Assembly: GCA_963667425.1 (NCBI GenBank)
Contig: OY763407.1
Span: 1,488,001 to 1,552,000, forward strand
Length of the DNA stretch: 64,000 bases
Direction: 5' to 3'
Source of the DNA: G963667425 sp963667425 [NCBI: bacterium]
GTDB taxonomy: Bacteria; UBP6; UBA1177
In this document: positions 1-7,853 of the stretch, piece by piece
Layout of the letters: every line of letters begins with the position of its first letter
How positions within the stretch are numbered: position 1 is the first letter of the stretch
Made by a program: the position numbers and the translations under genes
Notes under the pieces: generated by a model
The model's input: only the letters and a program-made list of their open reading frames with translations
Database searches by the model: none
Told to the model about the DNA's origin: nothing

Positions 1-653
1 TCATCACATTCTTGATTATCCAATTTAAAAACAAACTTCCACAAATCTCTGAATATTGTTACTTCAACTGAGTCATTGATGTTGTTCAAATACTTAGCTA
101 CTACATATTTTTCAATACTTTCTTTGTCTATAAGCAATTCCTTTTTATCAGAAATATCCATTAAAATTGTCGTTAATATTTTCTTTGATAAAAGTGGTGG
201 CTTAATGAAAAGCGATTCAAGCATATTTCGTATATGAGCAGCAACAGAGTCTTTATTAGGAGTATAAAGCTTTTCTTCTTTATCAATAACAGGATGTGCA
301 CACAGATGTCTATCTTGTTTTAGCGCTGTTATGTGTGCATAATCAACATTATCAATAAGATTTGTACGCTCCTTCACTTTTTCAACAATATCTTTTTCCC
401 AGTCTGGATTACTTGGATTTGCTTTTTGAAATATTCTAATTTCATTTAGTATTCCACTAGCTGTTTTGTCTGCATATATTTCATTTAATACCTCTAATTT
501 TAACAATAAATCATTTATAACAACAGAGTAAAGTGTCACTATAGCTGCCCTATAATTCCCATTAAAATATGAACTTGTGACTTCTTTAAAATATTCTTTT
601 GTTTGTTTAGAGTTAATTCTTTCTGCCATATTTTCAATACTGTAGTCTTTCAT
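1..653 (-). CDS. HEPN-motif protein, C-terminus cut by window edge
   Basis: An open frame runs from ATG at 653 to the left edge (217 codons, no stop), preceded by a weak AGGA ribosome site. The sequence is mostly helical and holds RHLCAH at residues 115-120. This matches the R-[N/H/D]-x3-H pattern of HEPN-fold ribonucleases, which occur in toxin-antitoxin, abortive infection and CRISPR effectors. The residues around it (KQDRHLCAHPVI, then AAHIRNMLE) keep the look of an all-helical HEPN core. I do not recognise the exact family. A 51-aa reading frame lies 37 bp upstream on the same strand and may be a partner. The HEPN reading rests on one motif plus helix content. An RNase role in defence or growth control is inference, and the missing C-terminus may carry a further domain. 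Confidence 0.6.
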   Translation of the reverse strand, partial: MKDYSIENMAERINSKQTKEYFKEVTSSYFNGNYRAAIVTLYSVVINDLLLKLEVLNEIYADKTASGILNEIRIFQKANPSNPDWEKDIVEKVKERTNLIDNVDYAHITALKQDRHLCAHPVIDKEEKLYTPNKDSVAAHIRNMLESLFIKPPLLSKKILTTILMDISDKKELLIDKESIEKYVVAKYLNNINDSVEVTIFRDLWKFVFKLDNQECD

Positions 654-690
654 AAATTACAATTCCTAATAATTTAAAAATTTCTTGCTA

Positions 691-846
691 TTATGTAAAT
701 TCAATTACACCTAACACTCGTGTATACGCATTGCGTATATATTTTGCTCTTTTTGTTAAATCATCAAGTTGACTGACTATTTTACTCAGCTCTTTTTTAT
801 ATATCTCAGCAATCTTTAAAATTTGCCTGCCTAAAACCACGTTCAT
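691..846 (-). CDS. small 51-aa protein upstream of the HEPN gene
   Basis: A short frame (ATG at 846, TAA at 691-693) encodes a basic, helix-prone peptide starting MNVVLGRQILKIAEIYKKEL, with heptad-like leucine/isoleucine spacing. A purine-rich GAAGAGAG site lies a suitable distance upstream of the ATG. It sits 37 bp before the HEPN-motif gene on the same strand, so the two may be cotranscribed. It has no recognised family. Small helical partners beside HEPN proteins are often antitoxins or regulators, but here that is only a guess from position. Confidence 0.4.
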   Translation of the reverse strand: MNVVLGRQILKIAEIYKKELSKIVSQLDDLTKRAKYIRNAYTRVLGVIEFT

Positions 847-984
847 TTTTCTCTCTTCAATTCAACTAAAGAAAACTAAACATTTTTATTCGTCACCAGT
901 GCATTTAACTACAGTTAGATTTAAATTTCAAATATTTTTTAGTGATTATTTCAGGTTAGATGCTTTTTAATTAAGATATTTTAA

Positions 985-1677
985 TCATAGACCGAGTTTT
1001 TTCATTAAAAGCGGCTGGTCTTTAAGGGTAAGGGTTGCGATTGTTGTGATTTGTTTCATTTCTTTCTGAAGTTCTTTAAGATACTCGTTTCGCTCTTTTG
1101 TTGTGGTTGAGTATTCGGCAGACTGGTTGTCGGCATCTATTTTTGCGACAACTAGATTTTTTATCATTTGCTGAAATGTTTTTATTTCTTCTTCAGTAAC
1201 TGCAACTTCTGCAAGTTTTGTCATGGCTTCCGGGTCGTTTAATGAGTTTTCTGTAAATAGTGTGATCTGCTCGATAAAAGAACCGAAACTGTTTTTAAGC
1301 GCATTTGTTATACCAAGAGAATTTTTTCTTGTTTCATCATTTTTAAAGACCATTTTGGCTAATGTTTTAAGTTCCTGATATTTAGTTTTAACTTTGCTTT
1401 TGATTTCTTCGTAGTTGTCGTGTGCTGTAAGTTTTTCTCCGTATTCTTTCTTTTGTTTTTTGTTTAGTTCAACAACGAGATTGCACAGTTCTTTTGTTTT
1501 CTGAACTTTTTCAAGTGTAAGGTTTCTTTTTTCCAGAAGTTCAATAATTTCGTTACTTGCAATGATGTTTTGCAGAATCATGTCGGAGTTCATTACTGTT
1601 TCATAAACTCCTGAGCGACTTGAGGAATTTTTTTGCGTTTTTGATTCTTTTACTTCATTTTTTACTTCTTCACTCAT
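985..1677 (-). CDS. unrecognised coiled-coil protein, 230 aa
   Basis: A 230-aa cytoplasmic protein without signal peptide or membrane segment. A Ser/Lys-rich N-terminal tail (residues 1-22) is followed by charged amphipathic helices with long Lys/Glu runs, for example around residues 50-110 and 170-215, suggesting a coiled coil or helical bundle. The ATG is preceded by GAGGTGA, a good ribosome site. I recognise no family and see no catalytic motif. It stands alone, with the small HEPN-linked unit downstream (138 bp away) and a 550-bp AT-rich region with iterated motifs upstream, so it may be accessory DNA. Function unknown. Confidence 0.75.
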   Translation of the reverse strand: MSEEVKNEVKESKTQKNSSSRSGVYETVMNSDMILQNIIASNEIIELLEKRNLTLEKVQKTKELCNLVVELNKKQKKEYGEKLTAHDNYEEIKSKVKTKYQELKTLAKMVFKNDETRKNSLGITNALKNSFGSFIEQITLFTENSLNDPEAMTKLAEVAVTEEEIKTFQQMIKNLVVAKIDADNQSAEYSTTTKERNEYLKELQKEMKQITTIATLTLKDQPLLMKKLGL

Positions 1678-2228
1678 AACTCACCTCTTTTTAAGACATT
1701 AATAAAAAAATTTTCTTTCATTTACATGCAAAAAAACGTTTTTTTATAAAATAAAAGCGTTTTTAAACCGATTTAGTCTATTTTTTATCAAATCAGAGCA
1801 TTCTAAAGTGAAATATGTCCGTTTTGGGCGCAATTTTTTGAATTTCAAGTCTAATATGTGCGTTCCAAGGTCAAATATGTCCATTTTTTTATGAATATAT
1901 CTGTTCTCTAAGCAATTTTTTGAATTTCAGGTCAAATATGTGCATTCTAAAGTGAAATGTGTGCGTGAAAAAAACGAATTATCTGTTTTTCAAATGATTT
2001 TTTACGTTTTCAATAAGATTTAAGCTGTTACTGAATAAATTTAATGGTTTTAAGTTTAATTCTTTTATGAAATATTTAAAAGAACGAAAATAAATATTAT
2101 AACTTTTCCTCATAATATTTATTCCTTTATGTATTTAATTTATAGCAGAATAAAAACGAAATCAAGTAATTATTTTTTTAATCAGAACGGAAATATAATT
2201 TTTTTAATCAGAAAAATAAGTCAGATAT
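1678..2228. other. AT-rich intergenic region, 551 bp, no gene seen
   Basis: No convincing reading frame was found. The region is very AT-rich and contains the iterated motif array described separately (about 1797-1965). The part nearest 1678 should hold the promoter of the coiled-coil gene, but no clear -35/-10 pair stood out. The part near 2228 is the downstream end of the lipoprotein gene on the same strand. Confidence 0.6.
1797..1965 (-). repeat. iterated ~20.5-bp motif array, possible IS21-type end relic
   Basis: On the minus strand, variants of GGACATATTTGACCTTGGAA recur. The plus-strand core AATATGT or a near match starts at 1812, 1853, 1874, 1894 (weak), 1935 and 1956, so spacings are multiples of about 20.5 bp. 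The two empty positions in this register, near 1831 and 1912, are both filled by an identical CAATTTTTTGAATTTCA block. The outer copies share GCATTCTAAAGTGAAAT. Regular helical phasing of degenerate 20-mers resembles transposase-binding arrays at the ends of IS21-family elements, or a cooperative regulator array. No transposase gene is adjacent, so a decayed element end is my preferred reading, with modest certainty. Confidence 0.5.
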
Positions 2229-3449
2229 TTATCTCACGCATTTATAATAAGCACTTGAGCTTTTTGCATAAGAAATAGAATTGCCTATAGAAATCTGAAC
2301 AAGAAAGGCTTTGTCATTTGCAAAAGCGGCTGTTGTTGATGACCACATCATAACTCCGGTTATTGACGGGAAGGAACTTGACGGGTTATAGATGTCACGA
2401 TTCATAATTGTTTCAAGTTCGTTAATGTTGGGCAGTCTCCAGTCGTTATAACCTGCATATGAAAGGTTTTCACATGATGAAACTGCATCTTTCCATGTTT
2501 TTCCGTTAAATGTCATGGTCCACTGAAATTTTGTGGAGCTGTCAGTAAATATAGTGTCTGCGCCTGTTGTTTCTTCACTGAAATTCTGAGCAGGAATGTT
2601 TTGTGAATTCCTGACGCATTTTACATTATATTCACTGTCATAATAATTTGCGGCAACCATACCGTCTGGCAGATTAACGCTCCAGAAATAGTTTGCTGAG
2701 GCTAGTGATTCCTTATCGGCCCACAAATATGAGGCTGGTGTGTCTGTAAAATAATTTTCATCAATCATTATGCCGTTTTTACTGTAGTCAATTATTGTAA
2801 GGAGTTCTTTTACTGAAGGGAGTCTCCAGTCATCGTAACCGCCGTATGAAAGTGAATCACAATAACTAACAGCTCCGGCATGATGATATTTTACATCGGA
2901 AACATTGCTCTGCCATTCAAGAAAAGTGTTGTTGTCGTATACTGTCTTTTCCTGTTCTAAACCTTTAAAGACAAAGCTTTTCTGGGTGCAGTATCCGCCG
3001 CCTGCATACTGGGCATCCTGACCGTAGAATTCATTTCCTGCCATTGGGCAGATAATTTCGGCACTGTCATTGTAGCAGTGCATCAAACCTGTACATAAAA
3101 CTTTTCCTTGTTCAGGAATTGAATCGGAATCATCTGTTTCATCTGGAATTTCAGTATCTGTATCATTATTATTGTCATCATCGGAAAGATTTTCATCTGT
3201 TTCTATATTAATATCAGTATCATTTTCGGAATCATCTAAAAAATCTTCGTCAGGTTCTGAATCATTTTCATCCGGCTGGGAAATATCGTCATCGTAAATG
3301 GTATCGGTATCAGAATTTATTTCATCTGGCTCGACAGTATCATTATCTGTGCAATCAGAGTCATTTAGAGTTTCATGATTTGATTTTTTATCGTCGTCAC
3401 ATGCAAAAATAAAGAGACAAGCCAGAAAAACAACAAAAAGCTGCTTCAT
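2229..3449 (-). CDS. DUF1566-type (Lcl C-terminal) lipoprotein with acidic linker
   Basis: Start taken at the ATG at 3449, because GGGGGC lies 6-10 bases upstream. An ATG 12 bases earlier would place that site inside the gene. The signal peptide MKQLFVVFLACLFIFAC ends in a lipobox (IFAC). An Asp/Glu-rich low-complexity linker of about 90 residues follows and likely tethers the protein away from the membrane. The rest holds two DUF1566-like C-type-lectin-fold units, each with a DDWRLP or NDWRLP motif followed by an E-L-x-T-I segment (around residues 210 and 340). These units are common in surface proteins of Bacteroidetes and deltaproteobacteria; ligands are unknown. Expected as a lipid-anchored, probably surface-exposed protein. 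A TTGCAA/TATAGT promoter lies upstream. Confidence 0.85.
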   Translation of the reverse strand: MKQLFVVFLACLFIFACDDDKKSNHETLNDSDCTDNDTVEPDEINSDTDTIYDDDISQPDENDSEPDEDFLDDSENDTDINIETDENLSDDDNNNDTDTEIPDETDDSDSIPEQGKVLCTGLMHCYNDSAEIICPMAGNEFYGQDAQYAGGGYCTQKSFVFKGLEQEKTVYDNNTFLEWQSNVSDVKYHHAGAVSYCDSLSYGGYDDWRLPSVKELLTIIDYSKNGIMIDENYFTDTPASYLWADKESLASANYFWSVNLPDGMVAANYYDSEYNVKCVRNSQNIPAQNFSEETTGADTIFTDSSTKFQWTMTFNGKTWKDAVSSCENLSYAGYNDWRLPNINELETIMNRDIYNPSSSFPSITGVMMWSSTTAAFANDKAFLVQISIGNSISYAKSSSAYYKCVR

Positions 3450-3510
3450 AAAAGCCCCCATTAGTCATCAAAATTAAATTATCGGAAAAACCCGTAAAAA
3501 ACTATACTTA

Positions 3511-3538
3511 TAAAATGATTGTTTGCAAATTTTGAATC
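3511..3538 (-). promoter_or_regulatory. sigma-70-like promoter for the DUF1566 lipoprotein
   Basis: On the minus strand TTGCAA (3533-3538) and TATAGT (3511-3516) are separated by 16 bp, about 60 bp before the lipoprotein start at 3449. Confidence 0.45.
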
Positions 3539-3567
3539 ATTTTAAGATAAGCTGTTTAATTGTTGTG

Positions 3568-4674
3568 TTATATTTTGTTGTAGCTGCTGCTTGTACTTAT
3601 ATTGTGAACGAAGGCTATGAGTATTGTGTTTGCCAGCAGTGATGAGCCGCCATAGCTGAAAAACGGAAGCGGTATTCCGACAACCGGCATAACGCCTGAG
3701 ACCATTCCGATGTTTATAACGACCTGAAACCACAGAAGTGCAACCGAACCTATTATTAATAGTGCAGAAAATTTGTCTTCGGCTTTTTTTATGCACATGA
3801 TTGATCTGGCAAAGATTATAAAATATAAAATCATAAGAAAAACTGATCCGTAAAATCCGAATTCTTCAGCATAGACGGAAAAGATGAAGTCTGTATGGTG
3901 TTCGGGAACAAATCTGAGCATGTTTTGTGTCCCTTTCATGTATCCTTTTCCTTTTAGTCCCCCTGATCCTATGGCTATTATGGATTGTTTGGTGTGATAT
4001 TGGGATGTCTGGGACATTTCTTTTGAAGAATCGTCTGCAACCATCATGTTTACTATGGCTTTGATTCTTGTTTTCTGATATGAGCGCATTCCGAAGTTCC
4101 ACGCAAGCGGCGCAATTATTATGAGAGAAATTATCATTGCAATGATGTTTTTTCTGTTTATTTTGGAGGAGAGCATCATTATTCCGACTGTCATCATTAT
4201 TAAAAGAGAGGTTCCGAGATCCGGTTCTTTATATATAAGGAACATTGTAAGCAGTGTTGCCATTGCTTCGGGGGCTAGGTCAAGAAAAGTGTAGCCGTCT
4301 GATGGTGTCGGTTTCCTGTTTAGTCTTGTTGCTGTCAGAATTATTATTGACAGTTTCGAGAGTTCGGATATCTGAAAGTTCATAAATCCTATGTCGAGCC
4401 ATCTTCTTGAACCGCCTATTTTTTTTCCGATTATAAGAACCAGTATCAGAAGTACAATGTTTGCAATAAACATTGGGCCTGAAACTCTTTCCCAGAATCG
4501 CAGATCCTGTCTTGATATGATAACAAAAACTATAAATGCCAGAAAAACCCAGACGAGCTGAACAAAAAATTTGGAAGGATTATAGAAGAGTGAACTTTTA
4601 AGGCTTAAAAGTCCCATAAATACAACTGTCATGAGAGGAATTATTATAAACAGATCAATTTTCGGTTTTTTCAT
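3568..4674 (-). CDS. rodA: RodA, SEDS peptidoglycan glycosyltransferase
   Basis: RodA polymerises lipid II into glycan strands during side-wall elongation, working with class B PBP2. The 368-aa sequence has about ten hydrophobic segments and the SEDS signatures: GGSRRWLDIGFMNFQISELSK near residues 87-107, and the PLPFFSYGGSS motif near the C-terminus. Length is normal for RodA. The start overlaps the end of the PBP2 gene by 20 bp, as in many mrdA-rodA pairs. It is the last gene of the mreB-mreC-mreD-mrdA-rodA run and is probably translated by coupling. Function is confident from sequence and context. Confidence 0.95.
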   Translation of the reverse strand: MKKPKIDLFIIIPLMTVVFMGLLSLKSSLFYNPSKFFVQLVWVFLAFIVFVIISRQDLRFWERVSGPMFIANIVLLILVLIIGKKIGGSRRWLDIGFMNFQISELSKLSIIILTATRLNRKPTPSDGYTFLDLAPEAMATLLTMFLIYKEPDLGTSLLIMMTVGIMMLSSKINRKNIIAMIISLIIIAPLAWNFGMRSYQKTRIKAIVNMMVADDSSKEMSQTSQYHTKQSIIAIGSGGLKGKGYMKGTQNMLRFVPEHHTDFIFSVYAEEFGFYGSVFLMILYFIIFARSIMCIKKAEDKFSALLIIGSVALLWFQVVINIGMVSGVMPVVGIPLPFFSYGGSSLLANTILIAFVHNISTSSSYNKI

Positions 4675-6553
4675 CTTCTTTTCTGCTTTTGTGTTTGTTG
4701 TAATATGTTTTAAACATACGGTAAACTATCGGAGCACTTTCTGTTCCGCCGTGACCGCCGTGTTCAAGTATTGCTACTGATACGATTTCAGGGTTGTTGT
4801 AGGGAAAAAATGCGGCAAATAGTGCATCATCTTTTGTAAGTGCAAGGAGTTCGTCCTGTGTCATATCGATTTGCTTTCTTGCATAGTTGGAAACTACCTG
4901 ACTTGTTCCTGTTTTTCCTGCTGCTTGAGGTATTGTGCGGTCTGCATATTTAAAAGCTGTTCCTCCCGGTTCGTTTACAACGCTCCAGAGTCCTTTTTTT
5001 ATTTCATTGAAGATTGAGCTGTCTATATCAAGAACTTTTACTGTTTCAGGAGGAATTTTTTCTTCTCTGCCGTCAGGATGGAGTATTTTATCAACGAGAT
5101 GTGGCTTAACTATGATTCCTTCCGAAGCTATGGTTGAATATATAAGCGCAATTTGCAGGGGAGTGATTCTCAGGTCGCCCTGACCTATTGACATGTTCAT
5201 TAAGTCGCCTTTATTAAAATCATTTTTATGATTCATTTCTATCCATTCTCTTGTTGGAAGTATTCCAGGTTCTTCTCCCGGCAGGTCTATTCCTGTTTTG
5301 GTTCCTATGTTAAATAACTCTGAAAAATCAATAAGTTTCTGCAAACCGAGTTCCTGAGAAAGGTAGTAATAATAAATGTCACAGCTTTCTTTTAAACTGT
5401 GTTTTAAATTGACGTTGCCGTGTCCTGCTCTGTTCCAGCAGCATTTTTTTCCTTTTCTGAAAGAGAGGCATCCATTGCAGAAGTAGGTTTTTTCAGGAGT
5501 TATTATATTATAGTAGAGTCCTGCCATTGCGGGTACGACTTTGTATGTCGAGCCGGGAAAATATGTCGATTTTATACTTTTATTTATAAGCGGCTTTAAT
5601 AGAGATTCGGAATATTCCTGCCAGATGTTGTATGGGATTATTTTGCCTGTAAAAAGATTGGGATCGTAGCTCGGGCTTGAATAAAGTGCAAGAATCCGTC
5701 CTGTTTTCACTTCCATGACAACAACTGAACCGGCTCTGTCTCTGAATATTTCCTCGGCTTCTTTCTGAAGTTCCATATCTATTGTCGTTGCAATTGAAGA
5801 ACCTGAAAGTGGTTTTATATTGGAGGGTAGATATTCAGATGTGTCTCTTGAAACTTCTATTTTTCGTCCCATGTTGTCAATAACATGATAAATTGTTCCG
5901 GGCTGTCCATGGAGTATGTTTTCATACTGGTTTTCAAGCCCTGTTTTACCTGTAAAATCATTGGAAAGATAGCTCGGGGTTTCTTCCATCTCTTCTTTGC
6001 TTACTTTTGAGATGTATCCGGTAATATGTGCCGCTGATTCACCTTGCGGATAAACTCTTTTGTAATATGATGAGATAATTATTCCGGGAGTTCCGGAAAT
6101 ATCTGAAGAGATTTTCATCATTTCGTCTTTACTGAGTTCGGATTTAACTTCCATGGTGGTGTATCGGCAATGATAATCACATTTTCTGAGTTTTTTTATA
6201 AACCGGTGTTCCTGTTCGGATGAAAGGTTGAGAATGGATGCCAGGCGTGCAACTTTTTCCTGATATTCATCATGTTTTGCAAAAAACACGGGAATAACTG
6301 AAACTTTAAACTGCGGAACTGTTGATGCCAGCACTTTTCCATCGGATGATAAAATATCTCCGCGCAGTGGAAGTATTTTTTCCGGCAGCGTAAAATTACT
6401 TCTGCTTTTTTCCAGCAGCTCTTTCCCCTTAGATATCTGAAGATAGCCGACTCTAATCAGTATCAGAACAAGAGAAATAAATATGGCAAGCACAAATATT
6501 CTTGCTCTTTTAAATATATATTTTACTTCTTCATGCTGATCCAGGAGTTTCAT
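4655..6553 (-). CDS. mrdA: penicillin-binding protein 2, elongasome transpeptidase
   Basis: Class B PBP that cross-links peptidoglycan in the periplasm with RodA. A single N-terminal membrane anchor (about residues 17-37) is followed by the pedestal domain (LRGDILSSDGKVLA near 63) and the transpeptidase domain. The catalytic S-T-Y-K starts at Ser335, S-C-D is at 390-392, and the KTGTS motif lies near 545. The segment at 358-379 holds four cysteines (359, 362, 371, 372) and a His, suggesting a metal site or disulfides. The 632-aa length is typical. The start ATG overlaps the mreD stop (ATGA), so translation is coupled. The gene sits between mreD and rodA in the classic cell-shape operon. Confidence 0.95.
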   Translation of the reverse strand: MKLLDQHEEVKYIFKRARIFVLAIFISLVLILIRVGYLQISKGKELLEKSRSNFTLPEKILPLRGDILSSDGKVLASTVPQFKVSVIPVFFAKHDEYQEKVARLASILNLSSEQEHRFIKKLRKCDYHCRYTTMEVKSELSKDEMMKISSDISGTPGIIISSYYKRVYPQGESAAHITGYISKVSKEEMEETPSYLSNDFTGKTGLENQYENILHGQPGTIYHVIDNMGRKIEVSRDTSEYLPSNIKPLSGSSIATTIDMELQKEAEEIFRDRAGSVVVMEVKTGRILALYSSPSYDPNLFTGKIIPYNIWQEYSESLLKPLINKSIKSTYFPGSTYKVVPAMAGLYYNIITPEKTYFCNGCLSFRKGKKCCWNRAGHGNVNLKHSLKESCDIYYYYLSQELGLQKLIDFSELFNIGTKTGIDLPGEEPGILPTREWIEMNHKNDFNKGDLMNMSIGQGDLRITPLQIALIYSTIASEGIIVKPHLVDKILHPDGREEKIPPETVKVLDIDSSIFNEIKKGLWSVVNEPGGTAFKYADRTIPQAAGKTGTSQVVSNYARKQIDMTQDELLALTKDDALFAAFFPYNNPEIVSVAILEHGGHGGTESAPIVYRMFKTYYNKHKSRKEDEKTEN

Positions 6554-7047
6554 TCAAGCCACCTGTCTTTTACAAATGTTGCTGAGATTTCTGCTCTGAA
6601 AAATGCAAAAAGGAGTGTCTGAACGAGGGTTCCTATAACAATATTTATTACAAATGTTAAAATATCCGTTGTTTCTGATGTCAGATACATAAAAACAAAG
6701 AGGTTCACGTTTGAAAGAACGTGTCCTGTAAAAACAGAGAAAAAAGAGAGGACAGATATTTCAAAAGTTGTGATTTCAAACATTGCAAGGCTTACAAGAT
6801 AAAGCTGAAGAGATAAGGAAAATAAAAAAATGAAAGGAAGTGTCGAGCCAACTTGAATAAATATTAAAAGTGAGAGGACTATGATTAAAATTCTGGTAAA
6901 AATATTTTTTTCAAACGCTGCAACTGTAAATAAAAAGGAAAAGACAGGAAACATAAAGATATTTATGTTAAAACTATTCAATAAGAAAGCAAATATTGTA
7001 AACAGGGCTATGGTTTTTACAATAAACCTAGAAGGAAACTTTCTCAT
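6550..7047 (-). CDS. mreD: MreD-like rod-shape membrane protein
   Basis: A 165-aa, very hydrophobic protein with five or six predicted membrane helices and no soluble domain. MreD sequences are poorly conserved. The assignment rests on size, topology and position between mreC (20-bp overlap) and the PBP2 gene (ATGA overlap). MreD acts with MreC and MreB in the inner-membrane complex that guides wall elongation. Confidence 0.85.
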   Translation of the reverse strand: MRKFPSRFIVKTIALFTIFAFLLNSFNINIFMFPVFSFLFTVAAFEKNIFTRILIIVLSLLIFIQVGSTLPFIFLFSLSLQLYLVSLAMFEITTFEISVLSFFSVFTGHVLSNVNLFVFMYLTSETTDILTFVINIVIGTLVQTLLFAFFRAEISATFVKDRWLE

Positions 7048-7852
7048 TTGTAAAACCTTCTCCTGAAATTATGAAAAGATGGTTTAATTTTCCTTTTTTA
7101 AAGAGAGGTTCCGCCTCTGCTTTTAGAAAAAGAACATTTTCAGGATCTTCTTCAGATATTTTTACAGCTCCAACAGGAATATATGGAATTGTACTGTTTT
7201 TGCTGAAATTTGCAGATAAAAACTTTTTTGATTCAAGAGAATATGAAGCGCAGTTTCTGTCAATAAACTTTATTGTCATTGACTGACCGTTTCCTTTGGC
7301 AATTCCTGTGCATTCATTCTGGGATTCCAGAACAACCGGAAGTGAAAAACTTGTAGAGGTTATAAGTTCAACGTCAGCACTGTTTTCCATAAAAGAAATT
7401 ATTTTTCCAACTAATCCCATACTGCTCACAACCGTTGAATCTCTGGATATTCTGTTTTTGTCCGATTTATCAAAATAAACTGTGATTCTGTTTGGATCTG
7501 TCAGAGAAAATGAGAGTATTTTTGCAGGAATAATGGTATATCCCGCATATGTATCCTTGATTTTAAGAAGTCTGCTGAGTTCTTCATTTTCCTTTTTAAT
7601 ACTTTCATTCATGGCAAGTTCTACTTTAAGTTTCATAACTTCTTTCTGAAGAGAATTAACTTTTGAGCCGAGAGAATGAAGATCTTTTATTATTCTGAAT
7701 TCTTCCGATATTGCATTTGTCTGTCTCTGAACAAATATTTTTATACTCTGCCCGAAAGATGTTTTCCAAACCCATGTACTTACACTGTTCGGAATTATAA
7801 GAACTGATATGAATGTTAAAGCAACAATGGCTAAAAATAATTTTCTTTTCAA
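7028..7852 (-). CDS. mreC: MreC, rod-shape-determining protein
   Basis: Bitopic periplasmic scaffold of the elongasome. The N-terminal membrane segment covers about residues 5-22. A coiled coil follows (about 55-92, LGSKVNSLQKEVMKLKVELA), and then the beta-rich MreC domain with TIIPAKILSFSLTDPNRITV and the VVSSMGLVGKIISF segment. The 274-aa length is normal. It begins two bases after the mreB stop and overlaps mreD by 20 bp, indicating one transcript. MreC is thought to activate PBP2-RodA. Confidence 0.95.
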   Translation of the reverse strand: MKRKLFLAIVALTFISVLIIPNSVSTWVWKTSFGQSIKIFVQRQTNAISEEFRIIKDLHSLGSKVNSLQKEVMKLKVELAMNESIKKENEELSRLLKIKDTYAGYTIIPAKILSFSLTDPNRITVYFDKSDKNRISRDSTVVSSMGLVGKIISFMENSADVELITSTSFSLPVVLESQNECTGIAKGNGQSMTIKFIDRNCASYSLESKKFLSANFSKNSTIPYIPVGAVKISEEDPENVLFLKAEAEPLFKKGKLNHLFIISGEGFTNEKVSF

Positions 7853-7853
7853 A

